From the NCBI GenBank assembly GCA_029237825.1, contig JAQZBQ010000002.1, positions 124,001 to 188,000 on the forward strand: DNA of 64,000 nucleotides. The letters run 5' to 3'. Below, in pieces: positions 54,381 through 62,782 of this stretch; position 1 is the stretch's first letter, and each line of letters starts with the position of its first letter. Origin of the DNA: Bacteroidota bacterium (GTDB lineage Bacteria; Bacteroidota; Bacteroidia; B-17B0; Aurantibacillaceae). Under the pieces are notes generated by a model that saw nothing but the letters and a program-made list of their open reading frames with translations, made no database searches and had not been told where the DNA came from. The translations under genes were made by a program, and so were the position numbers.

Positions 54381-56627
54381 ATGACAGATACTACATTATT
54401 TTTTAAAATTGCCTCTGAACTTAGAATAGATGCGAAGCAGGTTAAATCTACTGTTGAATTATTAGATGAAGGCGCAACTGTGCCTTTTATATCGCGTTAC
54501 CGGAAGGAAGTTACCGGGAGCTTAGATGAAGTTCAGGTAATAACGATAAAAACGGAAATTGAACGCCTGCGACAACTAGAGCAGCGCAGAGAAAGTATAT
54601 TGAAATCCATTGAAGGACAAGGGAAGTTGACAGCTGAACTTTCCGACAAGATTTTAGCAGCGGAAACGTTGTCAACCCTGGAAGATTTGTATCTGCCATA
54701 TAAACCAAAACGGCGAACCAAAGCCACTGTTGCCAGGGAAAAAGGTTTGGAGCCATTGGCTCATGTTATTTTAGCACAGGAAGTCATTGATTTATTCCCT
54801 GAAGCCCTTAAGTTCGTGAATAAAGATCTGGGAGTAGAACATCCTGAGGACGCTTTGGCTGGAGCAAGAGACATTGTTGCCGAAATCATCAGTGAAGATG
54901 CTGTTGCACGCGAAGGGATGAGAACTCTGTTCAAACGAACCGCGCTAATTAAAACCAAAGTGATTCGCGGAAAGGAAGAAGAGGCACAGAAATTTGAAGA
55001 TTATTTTGACTGGGAAGAACCTTTGATGGCGTGCCCGAGTCATCGCATGATGGCTATGCGTCGTGGCGAAAAAGAGGACTTTTTGATTTTGGATATTGTA
55101 GTGGATAATGAACTTGCTCATGATCAGCTAAAAAGTCAGTTCATAAAATCCCGTAATGAATGCGCCGAACAACTTTCACTAGCAATTGAAGACGGATATA
55201 AACGTTTGCTTCAGCCAAGCATTGAAGCTGAAATGCGTTTGCTAACCAAACAAGCCGCTGATGAAAAGGCAATTCAGGTATTTGCTGATAATTTAAGAGA
55301 GTTGTTATTGGCGTCACCATTAGGTCAGAAATCGATGCTAGCGATCGACCCGGGTTTTAGAACCGGTTGTAAAGTGGTTGCGCTGGATGCACAAGGAAAA
55401 TTGTTAGAAGATACGGTTATTTACCCCCACGAACCTCAACGCAGGGTAGTTGATTCACAACATGTAGTTCTCGCTTTGTGTGCGAAATACCAATTGGAGG
55501 CGATCGCAATTGGAAACGGTACAGCCTCTCGTGAAACGGAACAATTCATCCGGGCTATTGAGGTATTGCCTAAAACCATTCCTGTCATCATGGTGAGTGA
55601 AGCTGGAGCATCCATTTATTCTGCATCAGATGTGGCAAGAGAAGAATTTCCGGATTATGATTTAACAGTGCGTGGGGCAGTTTCAATAGGTCGCAGGTTG
55701 GCGGATCCACTCGCTGAACTGGTAAAACTCGATCCAAAATCGATTGGGGTAGGGCAATATCAACATGATGTTGATCAAACGGCTTTAAAAAATAAATTGG
55801 ATGATGTGGTAATGAGTTGTGTAAATGGTGTTGGCGTTGAATTAAATACCGCTTCCAAACAATTGCTATCCTATGTTTCAGGAATTGGGGAATCTCTGGC
55901 GAAAAATATTGTTGACTACCGGAATGAACATGGCGCGTTTAAATCTCGAAATGAACTTCTGAAAGTGAACCGAATGGGAGATAAAGTATTTGAGCAGTGT
56001 TCAGGGTTTTTACGAATTAGGGATGGCGTTCATCCGTTAGATAAAAGTGCTGTTCATCCTGAGTCCTATTATATTGTAGAAAAGATGGCTAGTGATTTGA
56101 ATTGTGGAATTGATGACCTGATCCGTGATAAAGAACTAAGAAAAAAAATTAATCTTTCGTCCTATGTTACGGAATCAATTGGCTTACCCACGTTAAAGGA
56201 TATCATTGCCGAATTGGAAAAACCAGGTCGCGATCCACGTAAATCCTTTGAGGTGTTCAGTTTCGATGAAAGCGTTCATAGTATTGAAGATTTGCGGGAA
56301 GGCATGCGATTGCCGGGCATCGTAACCAACGTAACAAATTTTGGTGCTTTTGTCGATGTGGGAGTACATCAGGATGGATTGGTTCATATCTCCCAGTTGA
56401 GTGATACTTTTGTTGATGATCCTAATACCGTCGTTAAAGTGGGGCAGCAAGTGTGGGTAAATGTTACCGAGTGCGACGTGAAACGAAAACGTATTGCACT
56501 TTCAATGAAAGGTGAAAGTGCCATTCCGACAAAAAAAACGGTTCAAAAGAAGGAAGAAGCGGTTTCTTATGACCCCAACGACATGATGTCGGCTTTAGCT
56601 GCACTTAAAGGAAAGTTTAAAAAGTAA
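54381..56627 (+). CDS. tex: Transcription accessory protein Tex (S1 RNA-binding)
   Basis: 748 residues with the full Tex layout: helical N-terminal domain (about 1-190; VPFISRYRKEVTGSLDEVQV, LYLPYKPKRRTKATVAREKG), YqgF/RuvC-like domain (about 320-450; SMLAIDPGFRTGCKVVALD, AIAIGNGTASRETEQFI), helix-hairpin-helix repeats (about 490-560; GIGESLAKNIVDYRNEHG) and a C-terminal S1 domain (about 650-715; GIVTNVTNFGAFVDVGVHQD). Tex is a conserved nucleic-acid-binding protein linked to transcription and RNA metabolism. It has its own promoter and stands alone on the plus strand. Confidence 0.95.
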   Translation: MTDTTLFFKIASELRIDAKQVKSTVELLDEGATVPFISRYRKEVTGSLDEVQVITIKTEIERLRQLEQRRESILKSIEGQGKLTAELSDKILAAETLSTLEDLYLPYKPKRRTKATVAREKGLEPLAHVILAQEVIDLFPEALKFVNKDLGVEHPEDALAGARDIVAEIISEDAVAREGMRTLFKRTALIKTKVIRGKEEEAQKFEDYFDWEEPLMACPSHRMMAMRRGEKEDFLILDIVVDNELAHDQLKSQFIKSRNECAEQLSLAIEDGYKRLLQPSIEAEMRLLTKQAADEKAIQVFADNLRELLLASPLGQKSMLAIDPGFRTGCKVVALDAQGKLLEDTVIYPHEPQRRVVDSQHVVLALCAKYQLEAIAIGNGTASRETEQFIRAIEVLPKTIPVIMVSEAGASIYSASDVAREEFPDYDLTVRGAVSIGRRLADPLAELVKLDPKSIGVGQYQHDVDQTALKNKLDDVVMSCVNGVGVELNTASKQLLSYVSGIGESLAKNIVDYRNEHGAFKSRNELLKVNRMGDKVFEQCSGFLRIRDGVHPLDKSAVHPESYYIVEKMASDLNCGIDDLIRDKELRKKINLSSYVTESIGLPTLKDIIAELEKPGRDPRKSFEVFSFDESVHSIEDLREGMRLPGIVTNVTNFGAFVDVGVHQDGLVHISQLSDTFVDDPNTVVKVGQQVWVNVTECDVKRKRIALSMKGESAIPTKKTVQKKEEAVSYDPNDMMSALAALKGKFKK

Positions 56628-56694
56628 CAACTTTTAATCAAATTCCGGATAACCTTCTTTGATTGAAGTTGTAATCGGATTAAAGGAAAATTGA

Positions 56695-57219
56695 TTATTG
56701 AATTGACTCTTTAATTTTATCTAACAGTTGATTTTTTAACTCCGGGTTGGTAATTCCGTCTTCTTCATTAAAATTTTGGAAAAAAGACGGTAGTGAAAAT
56801 GTTGCTTTCACAACAGCTCCATATCTTGGAAACGATTGGGCAGCGAACTCTAATACCGATTGTGCACCGCGTTTACCGTCGGAAGTAGCCATAAGTAGCA
56901 TGGGTTTGTTTTGAAATACGTGCTTATTTTTTCGAGAAGCCCAGTCAAACAAATTTTTAAATCCAACATTGTACGAAGCATTGTTTTCAGCGAGCGACAA
57001 TACAATGAAATCGGCGGAATTGATTTTATCAAGAAAGGCCTGAGCCGCATCAGGAAAACCGATTTCTTTTTCGATATCAACGCTGAATAGAGGTAATGGA
57101 TAGTCATTAACGTCAATCACATCTACCTTAGCTTCAGAATAAAGCCCGGCTGCGTATACGGCCAATTTTTTGTTAATGGATTGTTTGCTGTTGCTTCCGG
57201 CAAAGGCTAGGATTTTCAT
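56695..57219 (-). CDS. NAD(P)H-dependent FMN reductase family protein
   Basis: 174 residues when started at the ATG at 57219; a TTG four codons earlier is also possible and would overlap the pirin stop. It is a flavodoxin-like fold: MKILAFAGSNSKQSINKKL (FMN phosphate loop GSNSKQS), VIDVNDYPLPLFSVDI, DFIVLSLAENNASYNVGFKN and LLMATSDGKRGAQSVLEFA. Relatives reduce FMN, azo dyes, quinones or chromate. It lies 8 bp downstream of the pirin gene. Pirin-like quercetinases and such reductases are often neighbours in quinone or aromatic stress clusters, but that link is only contextual. Confidence 0.87.
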   Translation of the reverse strand: MKILAFAGSNSKQSINKKLAVYAAGLYSEAKVDVIDVNDYPLPLFSVDIEKEIGFPDAAQAFLDKINSADFIVLSLAENNASYNVGFKNLFDWASRKNKHVFQNKPMLLMATSDGKRGAQSVLEFAAQSFPRYGAVVKATFSLPSFFQNFNEEDGITNPELKNQLLDKIKESIQ

Positions 57220-57227
57220 ATGCTTTT

Positions 57228-58100
57228 TCAAATAGACAATGGTACTTCCATGATAAGAAACTCAGAAGGAGATTTCGCTATTAATTTTATGCGTTGAGTT
57301 TCGATAAGCCCTAAGCCGTCACGGCTTTCCAGTTCAACATCATCAACCTGGAGTTTACCAGATAAATTAAAAATGTAAATACCGTTACCATTATTTTTTA
57401 TGTGATATTCCTGTTCGTTCCCGGCATCAAATTTTCCAAGATGAAACCATGCATTTTGATGAATCCACACACCTTCGTCCTTTGGATCAGGTGATAGTAT
57501 TTGTTGGAGTTTGTTGTGTCGGTCCTCTTCTTTTAATGTGATCTGATCATAACGAGGTTCCACATTTTTTTTATTTGGATAAACCCATATCTGCAAAAAC
57601 TTTACTGGCTTATCCTTGTTTTTGTTGTACTCACTGTGTTGTACGCCTGTACCGGCACTCATAACCTGAATGTCGCCATTTTTAATAACTGTGGTATTTC
57701 CCATGCTGTCTTTGTGTTCAAGATCACCTTCCAATGGAATACTGATAATTTCCATATTATCATGTGGATGTGTTCCAAAACCCATTCCCGCAGAAACAGT
57801 ATCGTCATTTAATACTCTTAGAACCCCAAAATTCATCCTTTCCGGATTGTAATAATTAGCGAAGCTAAATGTATGTTTGCTGTGTAGCCAACCATGATTC
57901 GCATCTCCACGGCTATCCGCTTTGTGTAAAATCTTATTTTTCATAATTTCAGATCTTGTATTTGGTATATGATTAAACCCTAAAATGACTGCTTTATCTG
58001 AATCGGTTCTTGTTTTTAACAATGTGTCACCCAAACTCGTTGAAGAGAAAAAGAGTCCGGAACCGAGAAGGCTTTTCTTTAAAAAATCTTTTCTATTCAT
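57228..58100 (-). CDS. Pirin-family protein with Tat-like leader
   Basis: 290 residues. Residues 60-280 are a pirin: a bicupin whose metal site is visible as GTHPHDNMEI (two His) and GTGVQHSEYN (His and Glu). The first 50 residues are unusual for the family: MNRKDFLKKSLLGSGLFF is like a twin-arginine leader (NRKDFLK in place of NRRDFLK) with a hydrophobic stretch, then a spacer TRTDSDKAVILGF. Pirins such as YhhW act as quercetin dioxygenases in vitro and sit in the cytosol, so export of a metal-loaded one through Tat would be notable. The FMN reductase gene follows 8 bp after its stop. Confidence 0.85.
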   Translation of the reverse strand: MNRKDFLKKSLLGSGLFFSSTSLGDTLLKTRTDSDKAVILGFNHIPNTRSEIMKNKILHKADSRGDANHGWLHSKHTFSFANYYNPERMNFGVLRVLNDDTVSAGMGFGTHPHDNMEIISIPLEGDLEHKDSMGNTTVIKNGDIQVMSAGTGVQHSEYNKNKDKPVKFLQIWVYPNKKNVEPRYDQITLKEEDRHNKLQQILSPDPKDEGVWIHQNAWFHLGKFDAGNEQEYHIKNNGNGIYIFNLSGKLQVDDVELESRDGLGLIETQRIKLIAKSPSEFLIMEVPLSI

Positions 58101-58184
58101 ATTCTAAGCGTAGATTAAAGGTATCAATTGTAAAACAGAAACTGCATCATCCACATTACGACTTTTACTCTTTTTATTATGAAT

Positions 58185-58757
58185 TTACTTTGTAACGTTA
58201 CTCTTGTTCTTCAAGGTTTCATCTGCTATTTTAACGAGACTTGTAATAGTTTTCCAGTTACGCGTTGTTGCGCTTACTTTTAATTTATTTTCCAAAAAAG
58301 TGTTATTGAGTTTTGTATTACCATAGCCATTTGGGCAAAATAAGTAAATGCAGTTTTCGTCAACTATAAATTCATCAGGCGGATACTTAACTTTCTGAAG
58401 TGTATCAACTTCTGATTTTTCGGGAATATCATTTAAAAAAGTAGCATGGAGTTTCGTAGGATCTTCGTTTCGCTTTTTTAAAAAGGGATTATTTTCAAAA
58501 ACAGTTTGCATTTCCTGTTGCGTTTTTATTATAACAGGGACATCAAAGTCATATTCAGACCTCAATGCGTTTTCAAGTAATTTCTCAATTGCTTTGTTTT
58601 TTGATTTTTTGAATTGGAAGATGATATTTCCGCTTTGGATGTAGGTTTTTGTGTTTTCGAAACCTAAACCCACACAAAGTGTTATAAGGTGGTCCATTTT
58701 AATGAGCTTATGCCCGCTCACGTTGATCCCACGCAAAATAGCAATATAAGTTTCCAT
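58185..58757 (-). CDS. DUF1697 protein
   Basis: 190 residues. The ATG at 58757 is preferred since METYIAILRGINVSGHKLIK is the conserved start of DUF1697 proteins; the codon 11 positions upstream would add an unrelated stretch. Further family marks: LGFENTKTYIQSGNIIFQF, TKLHATFLNDIPE and YGNTKLNNTFLENKLKV with TRNWKTI near the end. The family is widespread, single-domain and of unknown function. It lies between the pirin gene and the HAMP-SpoIIE operon, all on the minus strand, 45 bp after the latter. Confidence 0.9.
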   Translation of the reverse strand: METYIAILRGINVSGHKLIKMDHLITLCVGLGFENTKTYIQSGNIIFQFKKSKNKAIEKLLENALRSEYDFDVPVIIKTQQEMQTVFENNPFLKKRNEDPTKLHATFLNDIPEKSEVDTLQKVKYPPDEFIVDENCIYLFCPNGYGNTKLNNTFLENKLKVSATTRNWKTITSLVKIADETLKNKSNVTK

Positions 58758-58802
58758 GCAATTTAATTTTAATGAAATATGCCCTTGCAAAAAAAGGAAA
58801 AT

Positions 58803-60587
58803 TTAAACTCTTACTCCAATGATAAGAATATCATCAACTTGCTCCAAATTTCCTCTCCAATCTTCAATGGTTTGGTTTAACATGGCTTTTTGTCTTTCAA
58901 TTGGAAGTTTACTCACGTCTGATAACAACTGGCGGAAATTTCCTGCCATGAACTTTTTACCTCTGGGGCCACCAAACTGGTCAGCGTAACCATCTGAAAA
59001 AATATAGATACTATCGCCTTTCTGTAATTGAATTCTATGATTTGTAAAATTTTGTTTTTCTCCGATAAACATTCCAACCGGGAATTTATCAGCTTTGAAT
59101 TGAATTAACTCATTATTTCGGATTATATACAAAGGATTAAAGGCGCCAGCAAACTGCAATTCAAGGGTAGAATAATTCAACGCACATAAGGTCATATCCA
59201 TTCCGTCTTTAGTCTGTTTTCCGGACGTGGTATTTGTATGAAGTGTATGGGCAACGCCATCGTTCATTTTATCCATGATAACGGATGGTTCAATACTTTC
59301 GGTATTTTTCAGAATATCTTTTAATAGGTTATAACCAACAATGCTCATAAAAGCACCTGGGACACCGTGCCCTGTACAATCTACTGCTGCAAAGTAACTC
59401 CACTCATTTTTCTGGTCAATCCAGTAAAAATCTCCGCTGACAATATCCTTTGGCTTGTACAGTACAAACGATTCAGGAAGAATTTGTTTAACCAGGTTAT
59501 TCGGTGGTAAAATTGCTTCCTGAATCCGCTTCGCATAATGTATACTATCAGTTACTTGTTTAAAAAGTATTTCCAGCTCTTTCGTTTTTACTTCAATTTC
59601 TTCTTTTTGTTTAACAACCTGTTCGGTACGTTCAATTACTTTTTGTTCAAGCACCCGCTCATTTTCAGAAAGTCCGTCACGCATCTTTAAAAGAGCATGG
59701 CCTAAACTATCGTCTTTACTTAAAGGTTTGTAATACGCTTCAAAGTTCCCTTTCCCGGTTTGTTTCGCAAACTCGGTAGTACTTTCCATGGATTCAACAA
59801 GACTGTTCAGTGCAATTCCCATTTCCCCGATCTCATCTGTCCGGTAATTAATACGTTCTTTTGGAAGTATCCCTAAACCCATAGAAAGCAACATTTTCTT
59901 AAGTTGCTGAATCGGCTTCGTAATTGATCGGGTTGTGAAAATGGCGATGAGAATTCCGCCTATGAGTAAACCTATCCCTAATGATTTTACGAAATTATCA
60001 AGGAAGTCGAATGAACGGAACATTTCGTTAGTTGTGGTTTCGGCATTCAATTCCTTTTGGGTAATCAGTTCGTTGAGCTGGGAATACAGCATTTTAATTT
60101 TTTCCTGGCTATCTTCAAAGGGAAGTGTAACCAGAAATCCAACATTCGCGTCTTGGTAACTTTCCCAGGAATTTAAGGGAGTCATAATTTCTTCCTGGTA
60201 AAGTTTAAACAAGCCATCGCTAAACTGAATGATGGTTCTTGCTTTGGCAGCCTCTTCTTTTGTCCATCCTTTAGAAAGTGAATCAATCTTTGCTTTAATA
60301 TGCGGATAATCCTTGCTGATTAAATTTCGGAGCTCCGTTTTGGAAGGATCGTTATTTGGTGATTGTTTGAAGAACCATTTGGAAATAAGTGTTTGAGATT
60401 TCTGCAGAATAAAATTGTATTCTTTGAGTGCGGAAACAGAGGGAGTAACCTGCCCCACAACCGAATCAGTTTGTTGCTTACTACGTGTAATTGTAACAAT
60501 TGTGAAAAGAAAAGCAACAAGCGTAAGGAACAGTAAAATGCCAAAACCGGTTCCTATTTTTCTTCCAATTGTAAATCTAAATGCCAT
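58803..60587 (-). CDS. HAMP-domain SpoIIE family phosphatase
   Basis: 594 residues. Two membrane helices (about 12-32, GFGILLFLTLVAFLFTIVTI; about 205-222, LGIGLLIGGILIAIFTTR) bracket a periplasmic helical sensor of about 170 residues. Then come HAMP (RSITKPIQQLKKML, INYRTDEIGEMGIALNSL), a coiled coil (VIERTEQVVKQKEEIEVKTK) and a SpoIIE-type PP2C domain (KPKDIVSGDFYW, AVDCTGHGVPGAFMS, IFSDGYADQFGG, EQVDDILIIGV). It should act as a signal-controlled Ser/Thr phosphatase at the inner membrane. It follows a TPR gene and a YfiR-like gene, 15 bp apart, and thus looks like the output partner of that operon. Confidence 0.9.
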   Translation of the reverse strand: MAFRFTIGRKIGTGFGILLFLTLVAFLFTIVTITRSKQQTDSVVGQVTPSVSALKEYNFILQKSQTLISKWFFKQSPNNDPSKTELRNLISKDYPHIKAKIDSLSKGWTKEEAAKARTIIQFSDGLFKLYQEEIMTPLNSWESYQDANVGFLVTLPFEDSQEKIKMLYSQLNELITQKELNAETTTNEMFRSFDFLDNFVKSLGIGLLIGGILIAIFTTRSITKPIQQLKKMLLSMGLGILPKERINYRTDEIGEMGIALNSLVESMESTTEFAKQTGKGNFEAYYKPLSKDDSLGHALLKMRDGLSENERVLEQKVIERTEQVVKQKEEIEVKTKELEILFKQVTDSIHYAKRIQEAILPPNNLVKQILPESFVLYKPKDIVSGDFYWIDQKNEWSYFAAVDCTGHGVPGAFMSIVGYNLLKDILKNTESIEPSVIMDKMNDGVAHTLHTNTTSGKQTKDGMDMTLCALNYSTLELQFAGAFNPLYIIRNNELIQFKADKFPVGMFIGEKQNFTNHRIQLQKGDSIYIFSDGYADQFGGPRGKKFMAGNFRQLLSDVSKLPIERQKAMLNQTIEDWRGNLEQVDDILIIGVRV

Positions 60588-60602
60588 ACAATAAATAGCC
60601 TT

Positions 60603-61520
60603 TTATTGTTTATTTAAGGCTTCTTTCTTTTGTTTAAACTCGTTCGCTTTTTCTTCATCCAATAAAGCCGAGTAAATACCCTGTAAGCTCTCCAAAGCTT
60701 TTTCAGCCTTTGGATCCAGTTCATATACCTTAATCATAAAAGGTAATGACTGCTTAAATAATTTTTTGGCATTTTCCTGAATAACGTCTAATTGTGCTAA
60801 ATCAACATCATAGTCCATCATACGCATCAAAGTGGCGCCCTGGTTGTAATATAAAATTCCCAGATTAATGTTTGCACTGATGTTTTTATTATCAAGCTCT
60901 AATACCTTTAATAAAGCCGTTTTAGCAATGTCACCGTATTTTTGGTTGAAATTATTTTTCATATACAAGTCAGCAAAGATGCTACCTGTAGTGTTATAAA
61001 ACTCAATGTCTTTTTGTTTGAACTCAAAACCAGGATTAATAATGGTTGTATATTTTTTATAATTATCGTAAAATTGCTCAGACTTCACCGGATTTAATGA
61101 ATCCTGCAATAAAATGGTCGCAACTTTATAATAGGTAACAGCACCATTTTTTATAAAAGCATTATTGTTTTCAAGATAAGATTTGGAACTATCTAACGCC
61201 ATCGATTTTAATGCCGAAGCCATGGCTGTGTCGAGGAAATTAACTTTTGATGTATTGCCCTGACCAGCTTGCTTATACGATTGCAGGTAAGCAAATGACC
61301 GGATATGCCAAGAGGCAGGATCTTTACTCGTTTCAGGATGTAAAATCACCTTTTCCAACATAGGGATAGCCTGCTCATAATTTTTTTCGTTACAAAGTTT
61401 TTGAGCATCAAAAAGCAAATCTGTTTGAGCCGAAATTTTCTGGCACACACAAACCAGTAAAAAACAGAGACTGTTTTTTAGGTAAGAATATGATTTTGAT
61501 GTTGTTAACACTCTATACAA
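60603..61520 (-). CDS. Secreted TPR protein
   Basis: 305 residues as called, from a TTG at 61520; a GTG three codons on (61511) is an alternative, since the TTG lies inside a TAATTTTG sequence. The N-terminus is a signal peptide (LKNSLCFLLVCVCQKISAQ). The rest consists of TPR-like helices, with the units EKNYEQAIPMLEKVILH at the start, VLELDNKNISANINLGILYY near residue 210 and VYELDPKAEKALESLQGIYS near the end. It probably serves as a periplasmic adaptor. It sits between the YfiR-like gene (14 bp upstream) and the HAMP-SpoIIE gene (15 bp downstream) in one operon. Confidence 0.82.
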   Translation of the reverse strand: MYRVLTTSKSYSYLKNSLCFLLVCVCQKISAQTDLLFDAQKLCNEKNYEQAIPMLEKVILHPETSKDPASWHIRSFAYLQSYKQAGQGNTSKVNFLDTAMASALKSMALDSSKSYLENNNAFIKNGAVTYYKVATILLQDSLNPVKSEQFYDNYKKYTTIINPGFEFKQKDIEFYNTTGSIFADLYMKNNFNQKYGDIAKTALLKVLELDNKNISANINLGILYYNQGATLMRMMDYDVDLAQLDVIQENAKKLFKQSLPFMIKVYELDPKAEKALESLQGIYSALLDEEKANEFKQKKEALNKQ

Positions 61521-61534
61521 AATTAATAATTTTC

Positions 61535-62065
61535 TTAATCAACCGCAATTGCTAAACTGTTTAGACCGTCCCCGGTTTTTAAACCCGCTTTTTTGGCATT
61601 GTTTTCACTGTACTCAAATCTTTGCTTATTATCAGCTACTACAAAGTTTATAGCCGCTCCTGCTTTGGCTAAACCCGATTTTTCTGTAATAATTAAAGTA
61701 CCAATTCCTTTGTATTTATTACTTGCATCTTTCAAAAGGTCAGACGATTCGCTTAAAAGATAAATCATGTGTGGTTTTAAATTAGGATCGAGCGCAGAAG
61801 TAATCTTTATCTCCAGTTTTTGAGTTCCGATTTGTTTGGTAGCCGCCATTTTATTAAGTTCCTGACTCAGGTTGGCGTTTGAACCTACGATTTGAATAAT
61901 GAAATTTCCCGATTTCATTTTCTCCGGCCAATCAAAATACTTTGTAAAATTATATAAGAAAGCTGCTTTCACTTTAGAATTCGTGTCATAGTTCTGCATT
62001 TGCTGAAAACTAAGACTCGAAAAAGCCAAAATCAAAACAATACTATATCTAAAAAAAATTCTCAA
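61535..62065 (-). CDS. YfiR-family (DUF4154) periplasmic protein
   Basis: 176 residues, TTG start at 62065 (no ATG or GTG in frame upstream). Signal peptide (FFRYSIVLILAFSSLSFQ), then the DUF4154/YfiR pattern: VKAAFLYNFTKYFDWPEKM, NFIIQIVGSNANLSQEL, MIYLLSESSDLLKDAS, GTLIITEKSGLAKAGAAINF and NAKKAGLKTGDGLNSLA. YfiR of Pseudomonas is a periplasmic inhibitor of the HAMP-GGDEF enzyme YfiN. Here the operon instead holds a HAMP-SpoIIE phosphatase. An exact -7 element is found 44 bp upstream. Both YfiR cysteine pairs of the Pseudomonas protein seem absent. Confidence 0.9.
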   Translation of the reverse strand: MRIFFRYSIVLILAFSSLSFQQMQNYDTNSKVKAAFLYNFTKYFDWPEKMKSGNFIIQIVGSNANLSQELNKMAATKQIGTQKLEIKITSALDPNLKPHMIYLLSESSDLLKDASNKYKGIGTLIITEKSGLAKAGAAINFVVADNKQRFEYSENNAKKAGLKTGDGLNSLAIAVD

Positions 62066-62109
62066 TTTATTGTATAGAGCGCACCGTTTTTATAAAACTC
62101 TACAATCAA

Positions 62110-62117
62110 CAAATATA
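62110..62117 (-). promoter_or_regulatory. -7 promoter element of the YfiR/TPR/HAMP-SpoIIE operon
   Basis: The minus strand reads TATATTTG, an exact match, 44 bp before the YfiR start codon. Confidence 0.5.
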
Positions 62118-62200
62118 GCATTAACAAAATAGTAAACAAAGATTTTTTTTGAGATTACCTCAGTGTGCGTAGGTCATTAATGATTATATTTCGAGTAAGA

Positions 62201-62782
62201 ATGATCCACAACGAAAAATACAATCATTTTTCTGACAACGAATTAATATCAGAATACAAATCAACCAGAGATTCGGTGCTCGTTGGGATACTATATAAGC
62301 GGTATTCGCATTTGGTTTTAGGTTTATCGTTGAAATACCTTAAAGATATTGATGAGTCAAAAGACGCAGTCATGCAGATTTTTGAAAAATTGATGGGTGA
62401 TTTATTACGACACGATATTGAGTATTTTAAAAGCTGGTTATATACACTTTCTAAAAACCATTGCCTCATGATTTTACGGGCCAGGCAATCAAGATTAAAA
62501 AAGGAAATTGACCTGCAGGTAAATGCCGATTCGTTTATGGAAACTCGAACCGATGAGCATCATTATACCAGCGATGAAAAAGAACGACAGTACTTGCTGC
62601 TTGAAAAAGCCATCAACGAACTAAAAGATGATCAAAGGCGATGTATTGAACTGTTTTATTTAAAGGAAAAATCTTATAGTGAAATTGTGGACGTTACAGG
62701 ATATAGTTTAAACGAAGTGAAAAGCTTTATCCAAAACGGGAAAAGAAATTTAAAAATAAAATTAGAAAAAGCGGGTGAATAA
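62201..62782 (+). CDS. ECF-type RNA polymerase sigma factor
   Basis: 193 residues from the ATG at 62201, chosen over an upstream GTG at 62165 because family similarity begins near HFSDNELISEYKST. Region 2 is seen in FEKLMGDLLRHDIEYFKSWLYTLSKNHC (given here only in part: WLYTLSKNHCL), and region 4 in LKDDQRRCIELFYLKEKSYS with the helix-turn-helix VTGYSLNEVKSFIQNGKRNL. It is a short ECF sigma factor, held inactive by the membrane protein encoded next: the two genes overlap by 8 bp. A near-match -7 element TATATTTC occurs about 20 bp upstream, so autoregulation is possible but not shown. Confidence 0.9.
   Translation: MIHNEKYNHFSDNELISEYKSTRDSVLVGILYKRYSHLVLGLSLKYLKDIDESKDAVMQIFEKLMGDLLRHDIEYFKSWLYTLSKNHCLMILRARQSRLKKEIDLQVNADSFMETRTDEHHYTSDEKERQYLLLEKAINELKDDQRRCIELFYLKEKSYSEIVDVTGYSLNEVKSFIQNGKRNLKIKLEKAGE

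Noticed and set aside
61518-61525. TAATTTTG as a promoter of the TPR gene at 60603
   Set aside because: It overlaps the likely start codon and lies only 10 bp after the YfiR-like stop; a coincidental match in an operon is more likely.
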